Below, piece by piece: positions 1-9,286 of a DNA stretch of 64,000 bases; the stretch's first letter is position 1; every line of letters starts with the position of its first letter. The DNA comes from Lonsdalea populi (lineage in GTDB: Bacteria > Pseudomonadota > Gammaproteobacteria > Enterobacterales > Enterobacteriaceae): assembly GCF_015999465.1 (NCBI RefSeq), contig NZ_CP065534.1, positions 1,736,001 to 1,800,000 of the forward strand, given 5' to 3'. The position numbers were made by a program, and so were the translations under genes. Below the pieces are notes generated by a model that saw only the letters and a list, made by a program, of their open reading frames with translations, did no database searches and was not told the origin of the DNA.

Positions 1-206
1 GAGAAGCGACCCGCCGTGCTTTGCCACGCGTGCGCGGGAGTGGCCGGTTCCTGGAGCGACGCCAGCGCCAAATGCAGCTCACCTCGGCGACCGTCGTCAA
101 AGCGGAAAGCGAAACGGCAGCCTTCCGCCAACTGTTGAGACAGCTGAGCCTGCAACGGCGTAAGCGTCCGCAGCCTGAGGGGGGCTGGCGGCATCAAGGT
201 TTTCAT
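1..206 (-). CDS. hrcQ: HrcQ (SctQ) type III secretion C-ring protein, N-terminal fragment
   Basis: Only the first 68 or so codons lie in the window; the gene runs off base 1. The start ATG at 206-204 overlaps the hrpP stop as ATGA, which is typical of this tightly coupled operon. The translation begins MKTLMPPAPLRLRTLTP and continues with an arginine-rich stretch ending in GELHLALA. HrcQ/YscQ/FliN-family proteins form the cytoplasmic sorting platform of the injectisome. The identification rests on position directly after hrpP, as in other group I hrp clusters, plus the plausible N-terminus; the conserved C-terminal SpoA domain is outside the window. Confidence 0.7.
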   Translation of the reverse strand, partial: MKTLMPPAPLRLRTLTPLQAQLSQQLAEGCRFAFRFDDGRRGELHLALASLQEPATPAHAWQSTAGRF

Positions 207-742
207 GGCTCCTCCTGGACTTCAAATCCAAGCCGGATCGGGCACCCGAGCGCCGAAGACAGCGCCCGTCGGCAGCTTTCTCGCTGGCGGAGAACTTGCT
301 GACAGGGAGAACGCTGGAATCGCAACATCACTTCCCAGCCGATGGGCTGCAACGTACTCATCCTGACATCGATGCCGCCGAGCTGAGGCAGCTGCAGGCT
401 AAAAGAGAACGGTCCGTGGGAGGCGAGATCGTTGCGGGCGGCCAGCTCAGCGTGCAGTGCCGTGGTGAGTGACATTGTCACGTTTTCGGCGGATAAGGCG
501 GATAAATAAGGCGTTGAACCCGCCGATGTAAGGTCGGCATGTACGGCGGTCGCCCCGGGCGTGTAAAAGTTTAAAGGGGGTGAAGCCAGCAGAAGTTCGA
601 AGTCCGGGGGACGGTCCGTCGCATCATCGCCGAAATGGGCGGCGGATCCACGCGAGCGCGGCAATGTCTTCTCTGCCGGGGGCGTTAGAGCCTGGCGCGA
701 TGCGGATGAAGAGGTGGCTGGCGGGAGATAGGGGCTCATCAT
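203..742 (-). CDS. hrpP: HrpP (SctP) type III secretion needle-length/substrate-switch protein
   Basis: A 179-residue protein with a proline-, serine- and alanine-rich N-terminal half and a more structured C-terminal part (around 80-179) containing the LGGIDVRMSTLQPIGWEVML stretch typical of the substrate-specificity-switch domain of YscP/HrpP/FliK proteins. In this family the protein measures pilus or needle length and switches export from pilin to effectors. The start at 742 overlaps the hrpO stop (ATGA), and the stop overlaps the start of hrcQ, so it is translationally coupled on both sides. Sequence conservation in this family is low; gene order is the stronger evidence. Confidence 0.8.
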   Translation of the reverse strand: MMSPYLPPATSSSASRQALTPPAEKTLPRSRGSAAHFGDDATDRPPDFELLLASPPLNFYTPGATAVHADLTSAGSTPYLSALSAENVTMSLTTALHAELAARNDLASHGPFSFSLQLPQLGGIDVRMSTLQPIGWEVMLRFQRSPCQQVLRQRESCRRALSSALGCPIRLGFEVQEEP

Positions 743-1152
743 GGCTCCTGATTCAGTGTCAGTAAAAATTCCAGTTTTTCGACGGCTTTTTGGCGCTGGC
801 GCAGCAGCGCACGCCTGTCGGCGACCTGCCGCTGCTGCTGCTGGCAGCGCGCCTCGCCGTCTTCACCGCGCTGTTGCTGCTGTCGCAGACGGCCGATCTG
901 TCTCTGCGTGCGCTCACGCTGCTGTTGCAAACTGTCCAGCGACTGAGCCTGTTCCTGCAGGCGCCGGCGGAAGTCCTCTTGCTCTTGCCGATATTGTTCC
1001 TGCTGTGTCTCTTTTTCCTGCCAGAGCTTTTTGAGCGCCGTTTCCTGCTGCGTCAGCGTCTGCGTAGCTTCCCGCAGCTGTGATTCGGCGCGGCGCAGAC
1101 GTTGACGACGGATAGGCAGCAGCAATTGAAGCGTGGCGTTCAGTGAAGACAT
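739..1152 (-). CDS. hrpO: HrpO (SctO) type III secretion stalk protein
   Basis: This 137-residue protein is almost entirely heptad-patterned and rich in Gln, Arg, Glu and Leu (long runs such as QQQRERTQRQIGRLRQQQQ), giving a two-helix coiled coil as in YscO/FliJ. Family members act as the central stalk that couples the ATPase ring (HrcN) to the export gate (HrcV). It lies 30 bp downstream of hrcN and overlaps hrpP by 4 bp, matching the conserved hrcN-hrpO-hrpP order. Confidence 0.85.
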   Translation of the reverse strand: MSSLNATLQLLLPIRRQRLRRAESQLREATQTLTQQETALKKLWQEKETQQEQYRQEQEDFRRRLQEQAQSLDSLQQQRERTQRQIGRLRQQQQRGEDGEARCQQQQRQVADRRALLRQRQKAVEKLEFLLTLNQEP

Positions 1153-1182
1153 GGCGCGCCTCCGGCCGTCAGAGATAGCGCA

Positions 1183-2565
1183 TCAGACGTTGGCATAGCG
1201 GCTGACCTCGTTAAGTCGAGCGGTAATCTCCGCGAAGGTTTGCGGTTCGCGCATCGGCTGTTGCAGGAAGGCGTTGATTTCCTCATGAGCGGTGACCGCC
1301 GCATCCGTCAGAGCATCGTGTCCCGACTGGTATTCGCCAAGCCGGATCAGCATGTCCACCTGTTGATAGGCGGCCATCAGCCGTCGCAGCGCACCGGCGT
1401 CTTTGAGGTGCGCCGCGCTGGCAACGCTGCTCATGGTGCGGCTCAGGCTCATCAACACATCGATTGCCGGATAGTGGTTACGCTCCGCCAGCCGTCGCGA
1501 CAGCACGATGTGGCCGTCAATCAGTGATCTCACCTCGTCCGCCACCGGATCGTTCATTGAGTCCTGTTCGATCAGCACCGAGTACAGCGCGGTGATCGCG
1601 CCCTGACGGGTTTGTCCGGCGCGCTCGACCAGCCGCGGCAGCAGGGTATAAACCGATGGCGGCAGGCCGCCGCGTCCCTGAGGCTCGCCGAGCGCCAGCC
1701 CGATTTCACGCTGGGCGCGGGCAAAGCGGGTCAGCGAGTCGACGATGAGCAGCACCTGTTTGCCTTCGGCCCGGAAGGCTTCCGCAATGGCGGTGGCCGT
1801 GAAGGCGGCGCGAGCCCGTTCCATGCTGCTGCGATCGGAGGTCGAACACACCAGCACGGTGCGTCGGCGCAGTGCGTCGTCCAGTTCGTGATCAAGAAAT
1901 TCGCGCAGTTCGCGGCCGCGCTCGCCGATCAGTCCGAAGACAATGGCGTCGCAGGGCGTGTTGCGGGCCAGCTCTGCCAGCAGCGTGGTTTTACCGCAGC
2001 CCGCGCCGGCGAAAATCCCGACCCGCTGGCCGCGGCCGACGGTCAGCAGGCCGTCGATGGCGCGCAGTCCGGTCGGCAGCGGATCGCTGATGCGTGGGCG
2101 CTCGGTGGGCGGAGGGGCGTCGCCAATTACCGGAATGGGGCTGGGGCAGTTTGTGCCGGGTTCGACGAACGCCGAGCGGCTCTCGGCCGTCAGCGGTCTG
2201 CCGAAACCGTCCAGCACGCTTCCCAACAGATCGTCGGCAACCTGTACGCAGTGCGGCTGATAGAGCGGCGTCACCACCGCCCCCTGCGCGATGCCGTCCA
2301 GCGCCCCCAGCGCCGAAAGAAACACGTGCTGCGGACTGAAGCCGACCACTTCGGCCAGCACGTGCGTCTGATCATGGCGTTCGATTCGGCACAGATCGCC
2401 TATCCGGGCCTGCGGCAGGCTGGACTCCAGCAGGATGCCACTGATCCCCGTAATGCGGCCCCGCAGCTGAACCGGCGCGTAGTCGGCCAGATGCCGCCGC
2501 TGCAAGGCCAGCCAGCGCTCAAGCAGCGGGTAGCATCTCGGTTCGTCGGTCGAGATCGTCGTCAT
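1183..2565 (-). CDS. hrcN: HrcN (SctN) type III secretion ATPase
   Basis: A 460-residue member of the F1-beta/FliI family. The Walker A motif GAGCGKTT lies near residues 187-194, followed by the GERGREL segment and a Walker B LLIVDSLTRFAR. In the injectisome this hexameric cytosolic ATPase strips chaperones and unfolds effectors. Its start codon overlaps the hrpQ stop (TAATG). Length and motif order are normal for the family and no catalytic residue appears altered. Confidence 0.97.
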   Translation of the reverse strand: MTTISTDEPRCYPLLERWLALQRRHLADYAPVQLRGRITGISGILLESSLPQARIGDLCRIERHDQTHVLAEVVGFSPQHVFLSALGALDGIAQGAVVTPLYQPHCVQVADDLLGSVLDGFGRPLTAESRSAFVEPGTNCPSPIPVIGDAPPPTERPRISDPLPTGLRAIDGLLTVGRGQRVGIFAGAGCGKTTLLAELARNTPCDAIVFGLIGERGRELREFLDHELDDALRRRTVLVCSTSDRSSMERARAAFTATAIAEAFRAEGKQVLLIVDSLTRFARAQREIGLALGEPQGRGGLPPSVYTLLPRLVERAGQTRQGAITALYSVLIEQDSMNDPVADEVRSLIDGHIVLSRRLAERNHYPAIDVLMSLSRTMSSVASAAHLKDAGALRRLMAAYQQVDMLIRLGEYQSGHDALTDAAVTAHEEINAFLQQPMREPQTFAEITARLNEVSRYANV

Positions 2566-3491
2566 TACCAGTTCACCTTGATTTGCTGTTTACCGTTGAA
2601 CTCGATCTGGTGGTTATCGATGCCGACCAGCCGGAGTCCCTTCACCTCGTCGCCCACGAACAGGCGCTGACCGTCGGACGTCACGATGTTGGCCTGCGCG
2701 CCGCTGGTCACCTGTGTGATGTGGAACGGCAACGTATCGCCTCTGACCTGGGTGTGATTTTCGATCGGTTGAGTGACGCGGTAACGTTGTTGAAACCGGA
2801 CCAACATTCGGTTAATCATCGGAAGTTGGTCCTCTGCCAACGTCCCGCTCAGAATGAGGCGGTCCGGCTGCTGGATGACCTGTACGTTGCCCAAATCACG
2901 GTCATTGAGCATGGTTTGCAGCATGGCGGCGGACTGATCCGGAGACGTTATCGGGATACGGGTATCGGACGGCGGCGCTGACGGCATGGCGACGCTGTCC
3001 TGCATCAGCCAACTACCGATGAGTATCACCAGCAGTCCGATGAGCAGCAGGTAGCTGCATTTCGCCCGCAGCGGCAGGCGGGCTTTGGGCTCAGCCCTGG
3101 GCGTTTCGGGGAGGCCGTCAACCGGCGGCGCTGACGACGGCTCGTCCGTCGGCTCGGGCATGGAGTCGGAGTCGATCGTCTCCGTGTCCTCCTGCCACGG
3201 CGTTTCTGCGCTAACGATGCACAACCAAATGACGCCCGCGGCGAATGGCGTTCCTGGCGATAAGATGAGCGATGCCTCAACGGGATGGCCCTCGCTGTCG
3301 CTCACCGCGCCCTCCAGCGCGGAGAGGACCCAGGCTTCTCCCTGTTTTTCCAACAGACAGTGACTCTTGCGAATACCGGGGTCGTACATCACCATATCCG
3401 CATCGTCGGTACTGCCGATACGACACGAGAGTCCGTTTAACGGCAGGGCGGCTCCCCGATGCAGCCCGGTCAGGACGCGCAGTTCAAACAT
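2565..3491 (-). CDS. hrpQ: HrpQ (SctD) inner-membrane ring protein with FHA domain
   Basis: This 308-residue protein has a forkhead-associated-like N-terminus (about 1-100, with RIGSTDDADMV and RKSHCLLE), an acidic proline-rich linker, one membrane segment around residues 146-164, and a periplasmic C-terminal part with ring-building repeats. This is the YscD/PrgH/HrpQ layout: a bitopic protein forming the outer inner-membrane ring together with HrcJ. It sits 12 bp after hrcV and is coupled to hrcN. Confidence 0.9.
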   Translation of the reverse strand: MFELRVLTGLHRGAALPLNGLSCRIGSTDDADMVMYDPGIRKSHCLLEKQGEAWVLSALEGAVSDSEGHPVEASLILSPGTPFAAGVIWLCIVSAETPWQEDTETIDSDSMPEPTDEPSSAPPVDGLPETPRAEPKARLPLRAKCSYLLLIGLLVILIGSWLMQDSVAMPSAPPSDTRIPITSPDQSAAMLQTMLNDRDLGNVQVIQQPDRLILSGTLAEDQLPMINRMLVRFQQRYRVTQPIENHTQVRGDTLPFHITQVTSGAQANIVTSDGQRLFVGDEVKGLRLVGIDNHQIEFNGKQQIKVNW

Positions 3492-3503
3492 GATTCTACC
3501 TTC

Positions 3504-5612
3504 TTATGTGTGAGCGGTGACGGTCATATCATGCAGGTCGATGCGGCCCACCACGTTGATGGACAGGTACGACTCCAGCTCGGTGAATGAAAGCACCGGC
3601 AAAGGGTGAAACTCGTCCTGCACCAGCGCCCGAAGCGGACTACGCAAATCCTGAGCGACCAGTAGCAGGGACGACAGCGGCACGGTCGGCGGAAAGCAGT
3701 TCCGCAATTGGGTCAGCAGCGTGGCAGCGTCATGCTGCGCTAACGCGAAGAAGGTGTCGTTCTGCGTTTGGCGCAGGGCATCGCGCAGCAGCTCCTCCGT
3801 CTCAGGCGTCAATAACCAGACGGACAGGCTGTCGTCTCGGCTATATTGGTGGCAGATTTGCGCCTTCAGTTGCAGACGGACGTAATCCGTCAGCGCGTTA
3901 ACGTCGCGCTCGTGCTGGCCGACCTCGATCAGCGCTTCCGCTATCGGGCGCACCGCGCGCAGCGGTATGCGTTCGCCTGCCAGCTTTTGCAGCACGCTGG
4001 CGAAGCGCGAGAGCGGCATAATTCGCTGCAGCTCTTGCGCCAGCTCCGGCTGTTCGCTTTCGAGCCAGGCGAGAATGGATTTTGTCTCTTGAAGGCCGAT
4101 GAACTGGGCCGCGCTGCGGTGGATGGCGTTTTCCATCCGCGCGAGGATCAGCGCCTCCTCCGTCTGACGAACCCACGTCTCTTGTTGCAACAACGGATGA
4201 TCGGCGGGCAGCCACAGCCAGTGCGCTTCGTCGCGGGCGGGTTGGCCTGCGGACAGCGCATCATCATTCAGCGCTTCCTGCGATACCTCTTGGCGGGGGA
4301 CCGCCAGGCGCGATGTGCCGAAGGTAGCGCGCAACAGGGGAATTTCATAAACGCAGAATTGAAACTCATCCTGCGCGATTTCGGACGTGAATTCGATGTC
4401 GAACGAGGGCAGCGTAAAGCCGAACTGGTACACCAGCCGGTTACGCAGCCGGCGAATTTCCTGCACCAGCAGCGCGGCATGCTCAGCGCTGCGCCCCTCG
4501 GCGTGAAAACGCAGCAGGTAGGCGCGCGTGGGGTTGAAGCGTCGCAGATCCTGGTAGCCATTTTGCTCCGCGGGCAGGTTGTCCGCCGCCAGCGCATTGA
4601 ATTCAGCCAGACCAAGCTGCTTGGCCCGCCACAGCTGAAACAGGCCGCTGGACAGGGAGAGCAGGCTGATCAGCAAGAACACCATCGTCGGCATGCCCGG
4701 CAGCAGGGCGAAGCCGAACATGCCGAGGGCGGAGATAATCCACGCCTTCGGCTGGCTGGTCAGCTGCTCGGCGATCTCGCGGCCGATGTTGTTATCCACC
4801 TTTTGTCCGTCGGCGGAGACGCGCGTGATGATCATCCCGGCGGTCAGGGAGATCAGCAGGGCCGGGATCTGAGCAATCAGGCCGTCGCCGATGGTCAATA
4901 CCGAGTAGACGTGCATGGCGTCGCCGGCCGCCATCTGGTGCTGCATTACCCCGATGGCGAAGCCGCCGATCATGTTGATGAATACGATCACCAGACTGGC
5001 GATTGCGTCGCCTTTGACGAACTTCATCGCGCCGTCCATCGCGCCGAACAGCTGGCTCTCTTTCGTGAGATTTTCGCGCCGCTGGCGGGCCTGCTGAGCG
5101 TCAATCAGCCCGGCGCGTAGATCGCTGTCGATGGACATCTGTTTGCCCGGCATGGCATCCAGCGTAAAACGCGCCGCCACTTCGGCCACGCGTTCTGACC
5201 CTTTGGTGATCACCAGAAAGTTCACCACCGTCAGGATCAGGAAGATCACCAGACCGACCGCCAGATTGCCGCCCACGACAAAGTTGCCGAAGGCCTCTAC
5301 TACGTGGCCCGCATCCTGTTGCAGCAGAATCTGCCGGGTCGTCGAAATAGACAGGGCCAGCCGAAACATGGTGGTTAACAGCAACACGGCGGGAAAGGTC
5401 GAAAAGGCCAGCGGCTTGGGCAGATACATCGCCAGAACGATCAGCAGCGAAGAGAGGCAGATGTTAAAGGCGATCAGCACGTCAATCAGCCCCGTCGGCA
5501 GGGGAATGATCATCATGAAGACGATAGCCATCACAATGACCGCGCCCACGATTTCTGAACGCTGCATCGCGCTGATGGCGATGCGGTTGAGCCAGGAGAT
5601 CAGCAGGGTCAT
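3504..5612 (-). CDS. hrcV: HrcV (SctV) type III export gate protein
   Basis: A 702-residue FHIPEP-family protein (FlhA/LcrD). The first half holds about eight hydrophobic segments, starting with IVGAVIVMAIVFMMIIPLPT, plus the conserved cytoplasmic loop around RFTLDAMPGKQMSIDSDLRAG. The second half is a soluble domain that forms the nonameric ring receiving chaperone-effector complexes. It begins 3 bp after the hrpJ stop. Length matches the family (about 690-705). Confidence 0.97.
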   Translation of the reverse strand: MTLLISWLNRIAISAMQRSEIVGAVIVMAIVFMMIIPLPTGLIDVLIAFNICLSSLLIVLAMYLPKPLAFSTFPAVLLLTTMFRLALSISTTRQILLQQDAGHVVEAFGNFVVGGNLAVGLVIFLILTVVNFLVITKGSERVAEVAARFTLDAMPGKQMSIDSDLRAGLIDAQQARQRRENLTKESQLFGAMDGAMKFVKGDAIASLVIVFINMIGGFAIGVMQHQMAAGDAMHVYSVLTIGDGLIAQIPALLISLTAGMIITRVSADGQKVDNNIGREIAEQLTSQPKAWIISALGMFGFALLPGMPTMVFLLISLLSLSSGLFQLWRAKQLGLAEFNALAADNLPAEQNGYQDLRRFNPTRAYLLRFHAEGRSAEHAALLVQEIRRLRNRLVYQFGFTLPSFDIEFTSEIAQDEFQFCVYEIPLLRATFGTSRLAVPRQEVSQEALNDDALSAGQPARDEAHWLWLPADHPLLQQETWVRQTEEALILARMENAIHRSAAQFIGLQETKSILAWLESEQPELAQELQRIMPLSRFASVLQKLAGERIPLRAVRPIAEALIEVGQHERDVNALTDYVRLQLKAQICHQYSRDDSLSVWLLTPETEELLRDALRQTQNDTFFALAQHDAATLLTQLRNCFPPTVPLSSLLLVAQDLRSPLRALVQDEFHPLPVLSFTELESYLSINVVGRIDLHDMTVTAHT

Positions 5613-5615
5613 CAG

Positions 5616-6755
5616 CTACTCCTTGCGCGGTGCGGCGGCCAGTTCGGCCGCCTCTTGCCGCGACAAATCGCCGATCAGACCGCGGATGAGATGCAGTGCG
5701 GTGTGGCGGTGTTTGCTGTCTCGCCATAACGTCTGCGGCAGGTCGCCTACCAGCCGTAGCAGGGCGTTGAAAAACAGCAACTGCCGCTGTGCGTGTTGTC
5801 CGGCGACTTCTCGCCCCAGATTGTGTAAGTCGCGGATGTAGGCCCCATTGGCGCTCAGGCCGATCAGCCGACGCGTCAGCTCCACCGCGCCGAGCGTTGC
5901 GGCCGGGAAGCGGTGGGCGCCGTGCTCCAGCAACTGTTGGCTGGATGACAGCGTATGGCTCAACTGACGCGCATCGTTGAGATGTTTCAGCATCTGGCTC
6001 AGCGCAGTCTTCGAAATGGAGGAAGCCAGCGAGGCGATGTCGGCGGCCAGAGCCCGTTGCAGAGTACGCAGACCGGCCGTGAAGTGCTGGGCGTCGAAGC
6101 GTTCCAACAGGGCGTCCAGCAGCGAGCTGGGGGACTGCTGATGAACGATGCGTTCGTAATAAAGCTCGCGCAGGATCTGTTTCTGTTGCGGGTCGGTACT
6201 GAACAGGGAGATCGCGGCGGCCGTGTTCAGCCCGGCTCGCACCTCCGGGCCTTTTTCCTGCTGGATCCGCGCCAGACTTGCCCGAGCTGCCTGTTCCAGC
6301 GCCGGATCCCGCTGCTCTCGGGCCTGTGCCAGCAGATGACGCAGAACGATATCGCTGCGCGCCGCGTCGCCGCCCGCCGCCTGTACTAATGCCTCGACCG
6401 AGGCTGGGGGCGTTTGCAGCATCAGCCCCTGCATTCGCCGTACCTGCTGGTCCAGCGTCGGCTGCTTGGGATTTTCCAACAGGTGGAACAGCTCGGTCAG
6501 CTTCTCTATTCGCTCGATGTTCGCTTCCATACGATTTTGCATCTGGCTGATTTGCCTGCGGTTCAGCGACTTGCTTTTGCGTTCCATCTGTTCGCCGAAA
6601 GCGGCTGATACCTCCTCCATGCTGTCATGTATGACTTTGTCAGAGGCCTTCGACGCCGGGACGGGAGCGGGGGTTGACGGCTGTTCCTCGATGGGTGCGC
6701 TGAGGGGCGTCGCCGCATTGGCAATCGCTGAAGAGAGCGGGGGGATGGCAACCAT
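5616..6755 (-). CDS. hrpJ: HrpJ (SctW/YopN family) type III gatekeeper
   Basis: The open frame extends further upstream, but the start chosen is ATG 6755, which follows an AGGAC ribosome site and lies 45 bp below the Hrp box; this gives 379 residues starting MVAIPPLSS. The protein matches the HrpJ/InvE/YopN layout: a polar, proline-rich export signal region, then helical repeats (RRQISQMQNRMEANIERIEK and onward). It controls the order of secretion and is itself often secreted. It is the first gene of the leftward operon hrpJ-hrcV-hrpQ-hrcN-hrpO-hrpP-hrcQ. Confidence 0.9.
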   Translation of the reverse strand: MVAIPPLSSAIANAATPLSAPIEEQPSTPAPVPASKASDKVIHDSMEEVSAAFGEQMERKSKSLNRRQISQMQNRMEANIERIEKLTELFHLLENPKQPTLDQQVRRMQGLMLQTPPASVEALVQAAGGDAARSDIVLRHLLAQAREQRDPALEQAARASLARIQQEKGPEVRAGLNTAAAISLFSTDPQQKQILRELYYERIVHQQSPSSLLDALLERFDAQHFTAGLRTLQRALAADIASLASSISKTALSQMLKHLNDARQLSHTLSSSQQLLEHGAHRFPAATLGAVELTRRLIGLSANGAYIRDLHNLGREVAGQHAQRQLLFFNALLRLVGDLPQTLWRDSKHRHTALHLIRGLIGDLSRQEAAELAAAPRKE

Positions 6756-6799
6756 ATTCTGTCCTGCCTGAATCGATCTTTTGATTAAAGGTATGGAGT

Positions 6800-6827
6800 T
6801 ATGTGGCGTTAAGAGAAATCGGGTTCC
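6800..6827 (-). promoter_or_regulatory. Hrp box (HrpL promoter) for the hrpJ operon
   Basis: On the minus strand GGAACC (6827-6822), 15 bases, then CCACATA (6806-6800). This is an exact match to the HrpL consensus GGAACC-N15/16-CCACNNA, 45 bp upstream of the hrpJ start. It implies ECF-sigma (HrpL) transcription of the leftward operon. Confidence 0.9.
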
Positions 6828-6998
6828 CGCCGGGAGGTCCCATCGTCTTTTTGTCCATAAAAAAAAGACCCAGTGATGACCGATTGATTGCAATCGTTTG
6901 CATTTTAGTCGTTTTTTACCGGCAAAAAGTGGCGCAAAAAAACCGTTCTTTTAATTAAAAACATAGTTAAAACAGAGAATTAATTAAATTCAGTTCGG

Positions 6999-7014
6999 TG
7001 GCATACGCCTTGCT
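6999..7014 (+). promoter_or_regulatory. Sigma54 (-24/-12) promoter of hrpL
   Basis: TGGCATACGCCTTGCT has the GG (7000-7001) and GC (7012-7013) elements spaced by exactly 10 bases, matching TGGCAY-N5-TTGCW. It lies about 45 bp upstream of hrpL, whose transcription in related bacteria needs RpoN and HrpS. The hrpJ-hrpL gap (6756-7058) therefore carries two divergent promoters of different sigma types. Confidence 0.88.
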
Positions 7015-7058
7015 GTCTCCTCTGCGCCAATCACGGCGCAACCATGGAGAACCCGCAA

Positions 7059-7604
7059 ATGGAAACAATCGTTTTGTCACCGGAAAAGGACTGCTCGTTT
7101 GAATCACATCCTGAGGCTGTAGACTGGGAGCTGGTCTTTAGGCAGCATGGCAAACGCCTGCAGAATTTCATTCGTCAACGTGTGGACAATAAAGAGGATG
7201 TGGAAGACTTGCAGCAGATGACCTATCTGGAGGTGCTGAGAAATCGCGAAAAATTCGCCGGCGCATCGCGCCCGGAAACGTGGGTATTCGGCATTGCGCT
7301 GAACTTGGTCCGCAACTACTACAAGCAGGCGAAATCCCCTGTTTGCGACATCAGTGAGGATGAGCTGGAGAAGCTTTCCTGCGGCAGCGATCCCAGCCGA
7401 ATTATCGAATGGGGCCATGCCCTGCACCGTGTGCTGGCGGCGAGCGCCCATTTACCGGACGACACCCGCCACATGCTGGTGATGTTGATTGACGCCGACG
7501 CCAGCTATCAGGATATCGCCGAACGATTAGGTATGCCGATCGGTACGGTACGATCGCGCCTTTCCCGTGCCAGAGGCTTCCTCCGCCAGGCCGTGGACGC
7601 CTGA
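7059..7604 (+). CDS. hrpL: HrpL ECF sigma factor
   Basis: A 181-residue sigma70-family ECF factor with region 2 (around FRQHGKRLQNFIRQRVDNKEDVEDL and PETWVFGIALNLVRNYYK) and region 4 with a C-terminal helix-turn-helix (SYQDIAERLGMPIGTVRSRL). The start at 7059 (METIVLSP) is preferred over the in-frame ATG at 7044, because GGAGA at 7046-7050 sits 8 bases before 7059 and nothing like a ribosome site precedes 7044. HrpL recognises Hrp boxes; four are present in this window. Its own promoter is sigma54 type. Confidence 0.95.
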   Translation: METIVLSPEKDCSFESHPEAVDWELVFRQHGKRLQNFIRQRVDNKEDVEDLQQMTYLEVLRNREKFAGASRPETWVFGIALNLVRNYYKQAKSPVCDISEDELEKLSCGSDPSRIIEWGHALHRVLAASAHLPDDTRHMLVMLIDADASYQDIAERLGMPIGTVRSRLSRARGFLRQAVDA

Positions 7605-7757
7605 GCCTCCCTTTGACCTCGTGGCAACAGAGAACAACGGGTCATTCAGTTTGATTATCCGGTTACAGACCATGTCGTCAGGAGATGACTGTAACCCCTT
7701 ACTGCCCGTGGCGCCGAATCGGGGTCCGGGCAGATCTTCGACAGCATGGAGACGGTT

Positions 7758-9230
7758 ATGTTATATCCCCCAAGGTCCCCTCAATCCCTTGATGAGGAGG
7801 AGGCCCCGCCGATGGAGCTTGTCGCGCTTGCGTTCAGCCGCATTAAAGATGCGGTCTATATCGTCAATGAGCACAACCAGTTTTGCTATGCCAATGCCGA
7901 AGCCTGCCGGGTGCTGCATTACAGTCAGCAGGAGTTCCAGAAGCTGTACCTCCGGGATATCGATCCCTGCAGGAGTGCGGAGTTGATTCAGCACAGCTGG
8001 TGCGATCGGCACGGCTGGAAGCGCGGACTGACGTTCGAAACTCAGCACAGAAGCCGATACGGCGCGATTATTCCGGTCGAAGTCAGCGTTAACTTTTTTA
8101 AATACAAGGGAAAGAAATACAGCATGTGCGTCGTGCGCGATATCCGGGAGCGCAAACACATCGAACATATCGCCTATGCGCGTGAACAGGAATTCCGGGC
8201 GCTGGTGGAAAATACGCCGGATCTGATCGTCCGATTTGGTCCGCAAATGACCTGCCAGTATGCGAATCCGGCGATGTTGGCTCATCTGGGATTTACCGCC
8301 GATCAACTGCTCGGCCATCGGCTGACCGATCTTCTGCCCGACGCCCCCTGCGCACAGCGCATTCAGCAGTTAGTGCAACTGGTCATGGAGACGCAGAGCA
8401 GCGTGGAAGGGGAACTGGAGGCGGAGGCTCAGGACATCGGCGATAAACCGCGCGCCGTTCACCATATCCGCTGTGTGCCGGAGTTCGGCCAGAACGGCCA
8501 GCTGTCTTCTATTCTCAGCGTTGGCCGCGATATTTCCGCTATTCGTTATGCGGAGAAAAGGCTCGAGGAATCTCACAGTCAGCTACGGCTCCTGACGCGT
8601 CAGCGTGAGATTTCCCGGGAGGAGGAGCGCAAGCATATCGCCCGGGAAATCCATGATGAGCTGGGACAGCATCTCACTTCCATGCGTATCAGTTTGTCTT
8701 TACTGCGTATGCAGTTCGCTAAAGAAAACCCGTCGCTATTGAAGTCACTACAGAATCTGATGGCGCTGTCCGATAAGACGATTCAGGTGGTGCGGGATGT
8801 GGCGACACGGCTGCGCCCGAACGTGCTGGATATGGGATTGACGCCGGCGCTGGAGTGGCTGCGGGACGAGTTTGTCTGTCAATACGGCGTCCAGTGCCAA
8901 CTGCGTGCGCCGGAACACGACGTTTTGATGAACGACGAGTGCGCGACCGCCGCTTTTCGCGTGGTTCAGGAGTCACTGACCAACATCGCTCGCCACGCCG
9001 CCGCCAGCGAGGTCGTCATTGCGCTCGAAAACCGGGAGGGGCTGATTGTGCTGAGCGTACAGGACAATGGCGACGGTTTCGACGCCCGGGAGCAAAAGCC
9101 CAACACGTTCGGCCTGATGGGCATGAAAGAACGCGGAAGAATGTTGGGCGGCGAGGTGACGGTCACAAGCCAGCCCGGCGGCGGTACGTCGATCCGCATG
9201 ACGTTCCCGCAGCGCGCCGTCGTGCGCTAA
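7758..9230 (+). CDS. hrpX: HrpX PAS-domain sensor histidine kinase
   Basis: About 490 residues with no membrane segment. Two PAS domains (around 15-125 and 145-265) are followed by a HisKA_3 dimerisation helix containing AREIHDELGQ, with the phospho-accepting His near residue 298, and a C-terminal HATPase domain with DNGDGF and GLMGMKERGRMLGG. This is the NarX/UhpB-type kinase class. ATG 7758 is preferred over 7746, since GGAGA at 7748-7752 precedes it. With hrpY just downstream it forms the cytoplasmic HrpX/HrpY pair that activates hrpS in soft-rot bacteria. The 141 bp between hrpL and hrpX hold no other gene. Confidence 0.95.
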   Translation: MLYPPRSPQSLDEEEAPPMELVALAFSRIKDAVYIVNEHNQFCYANAEACRVLHYSQQEFQKLYLRDIDPCRSAELIQHSWCDRHGWKRGLTFETQHRSRYGAIIPVEVSVNFFKYKGKKYSMCVVRDIRERKHIEHIAYAREQEFRALVENTPDLIVRFGPQMTCQYANPAMLAHLGFTADQLLGHRLTDLLPDAPCAQRIQQLVQLVMETQSSVEGELEAEAQDIGDKPRAVHHIRCVPEFGQNGQLSSILSVGRDISAIRYAEKRLEESHSQLRLLTRQREISREEERKHIAREIHDELGQHLTSMRISLSLLRMQFAKENPSLLKSLQNLMALSDKTIQVVRDVATRLRPNVLDMGLTPALEWLRDEFVCQYGVQCQLRAPEHDVLMNDECATAAFRVVQESLTNIARHAAASEVVIALENREGLIVLSVQDNGDGFDAREQKPNTFGLMGMKERGRMLGGEVTVTSQPGGGTSIRMTFPQRAVVR

Positions 9231-9286
9231 ATCCGCACAGAAAGACTGTCGTGAAACTGCGGCCATCATCTTGGGAGATACACTCA

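Noticed and set aside
1612..2670. Long open frame on the plus strand opposite hrcN (352 codons)
   Set aside because: It is fully antisense to the well-conserved hrcN ATPase gene, has no family resemblance and arises from GC-rich codon bias.
3846..5120. Long open frame on the plus strand opposite hrcV (424 codons)
   Set aside because: Antisense shadow of a conserved gene; composition is Gln/Arg/His rich, as typical for reversed coding DNA, and there is no ribosome site.
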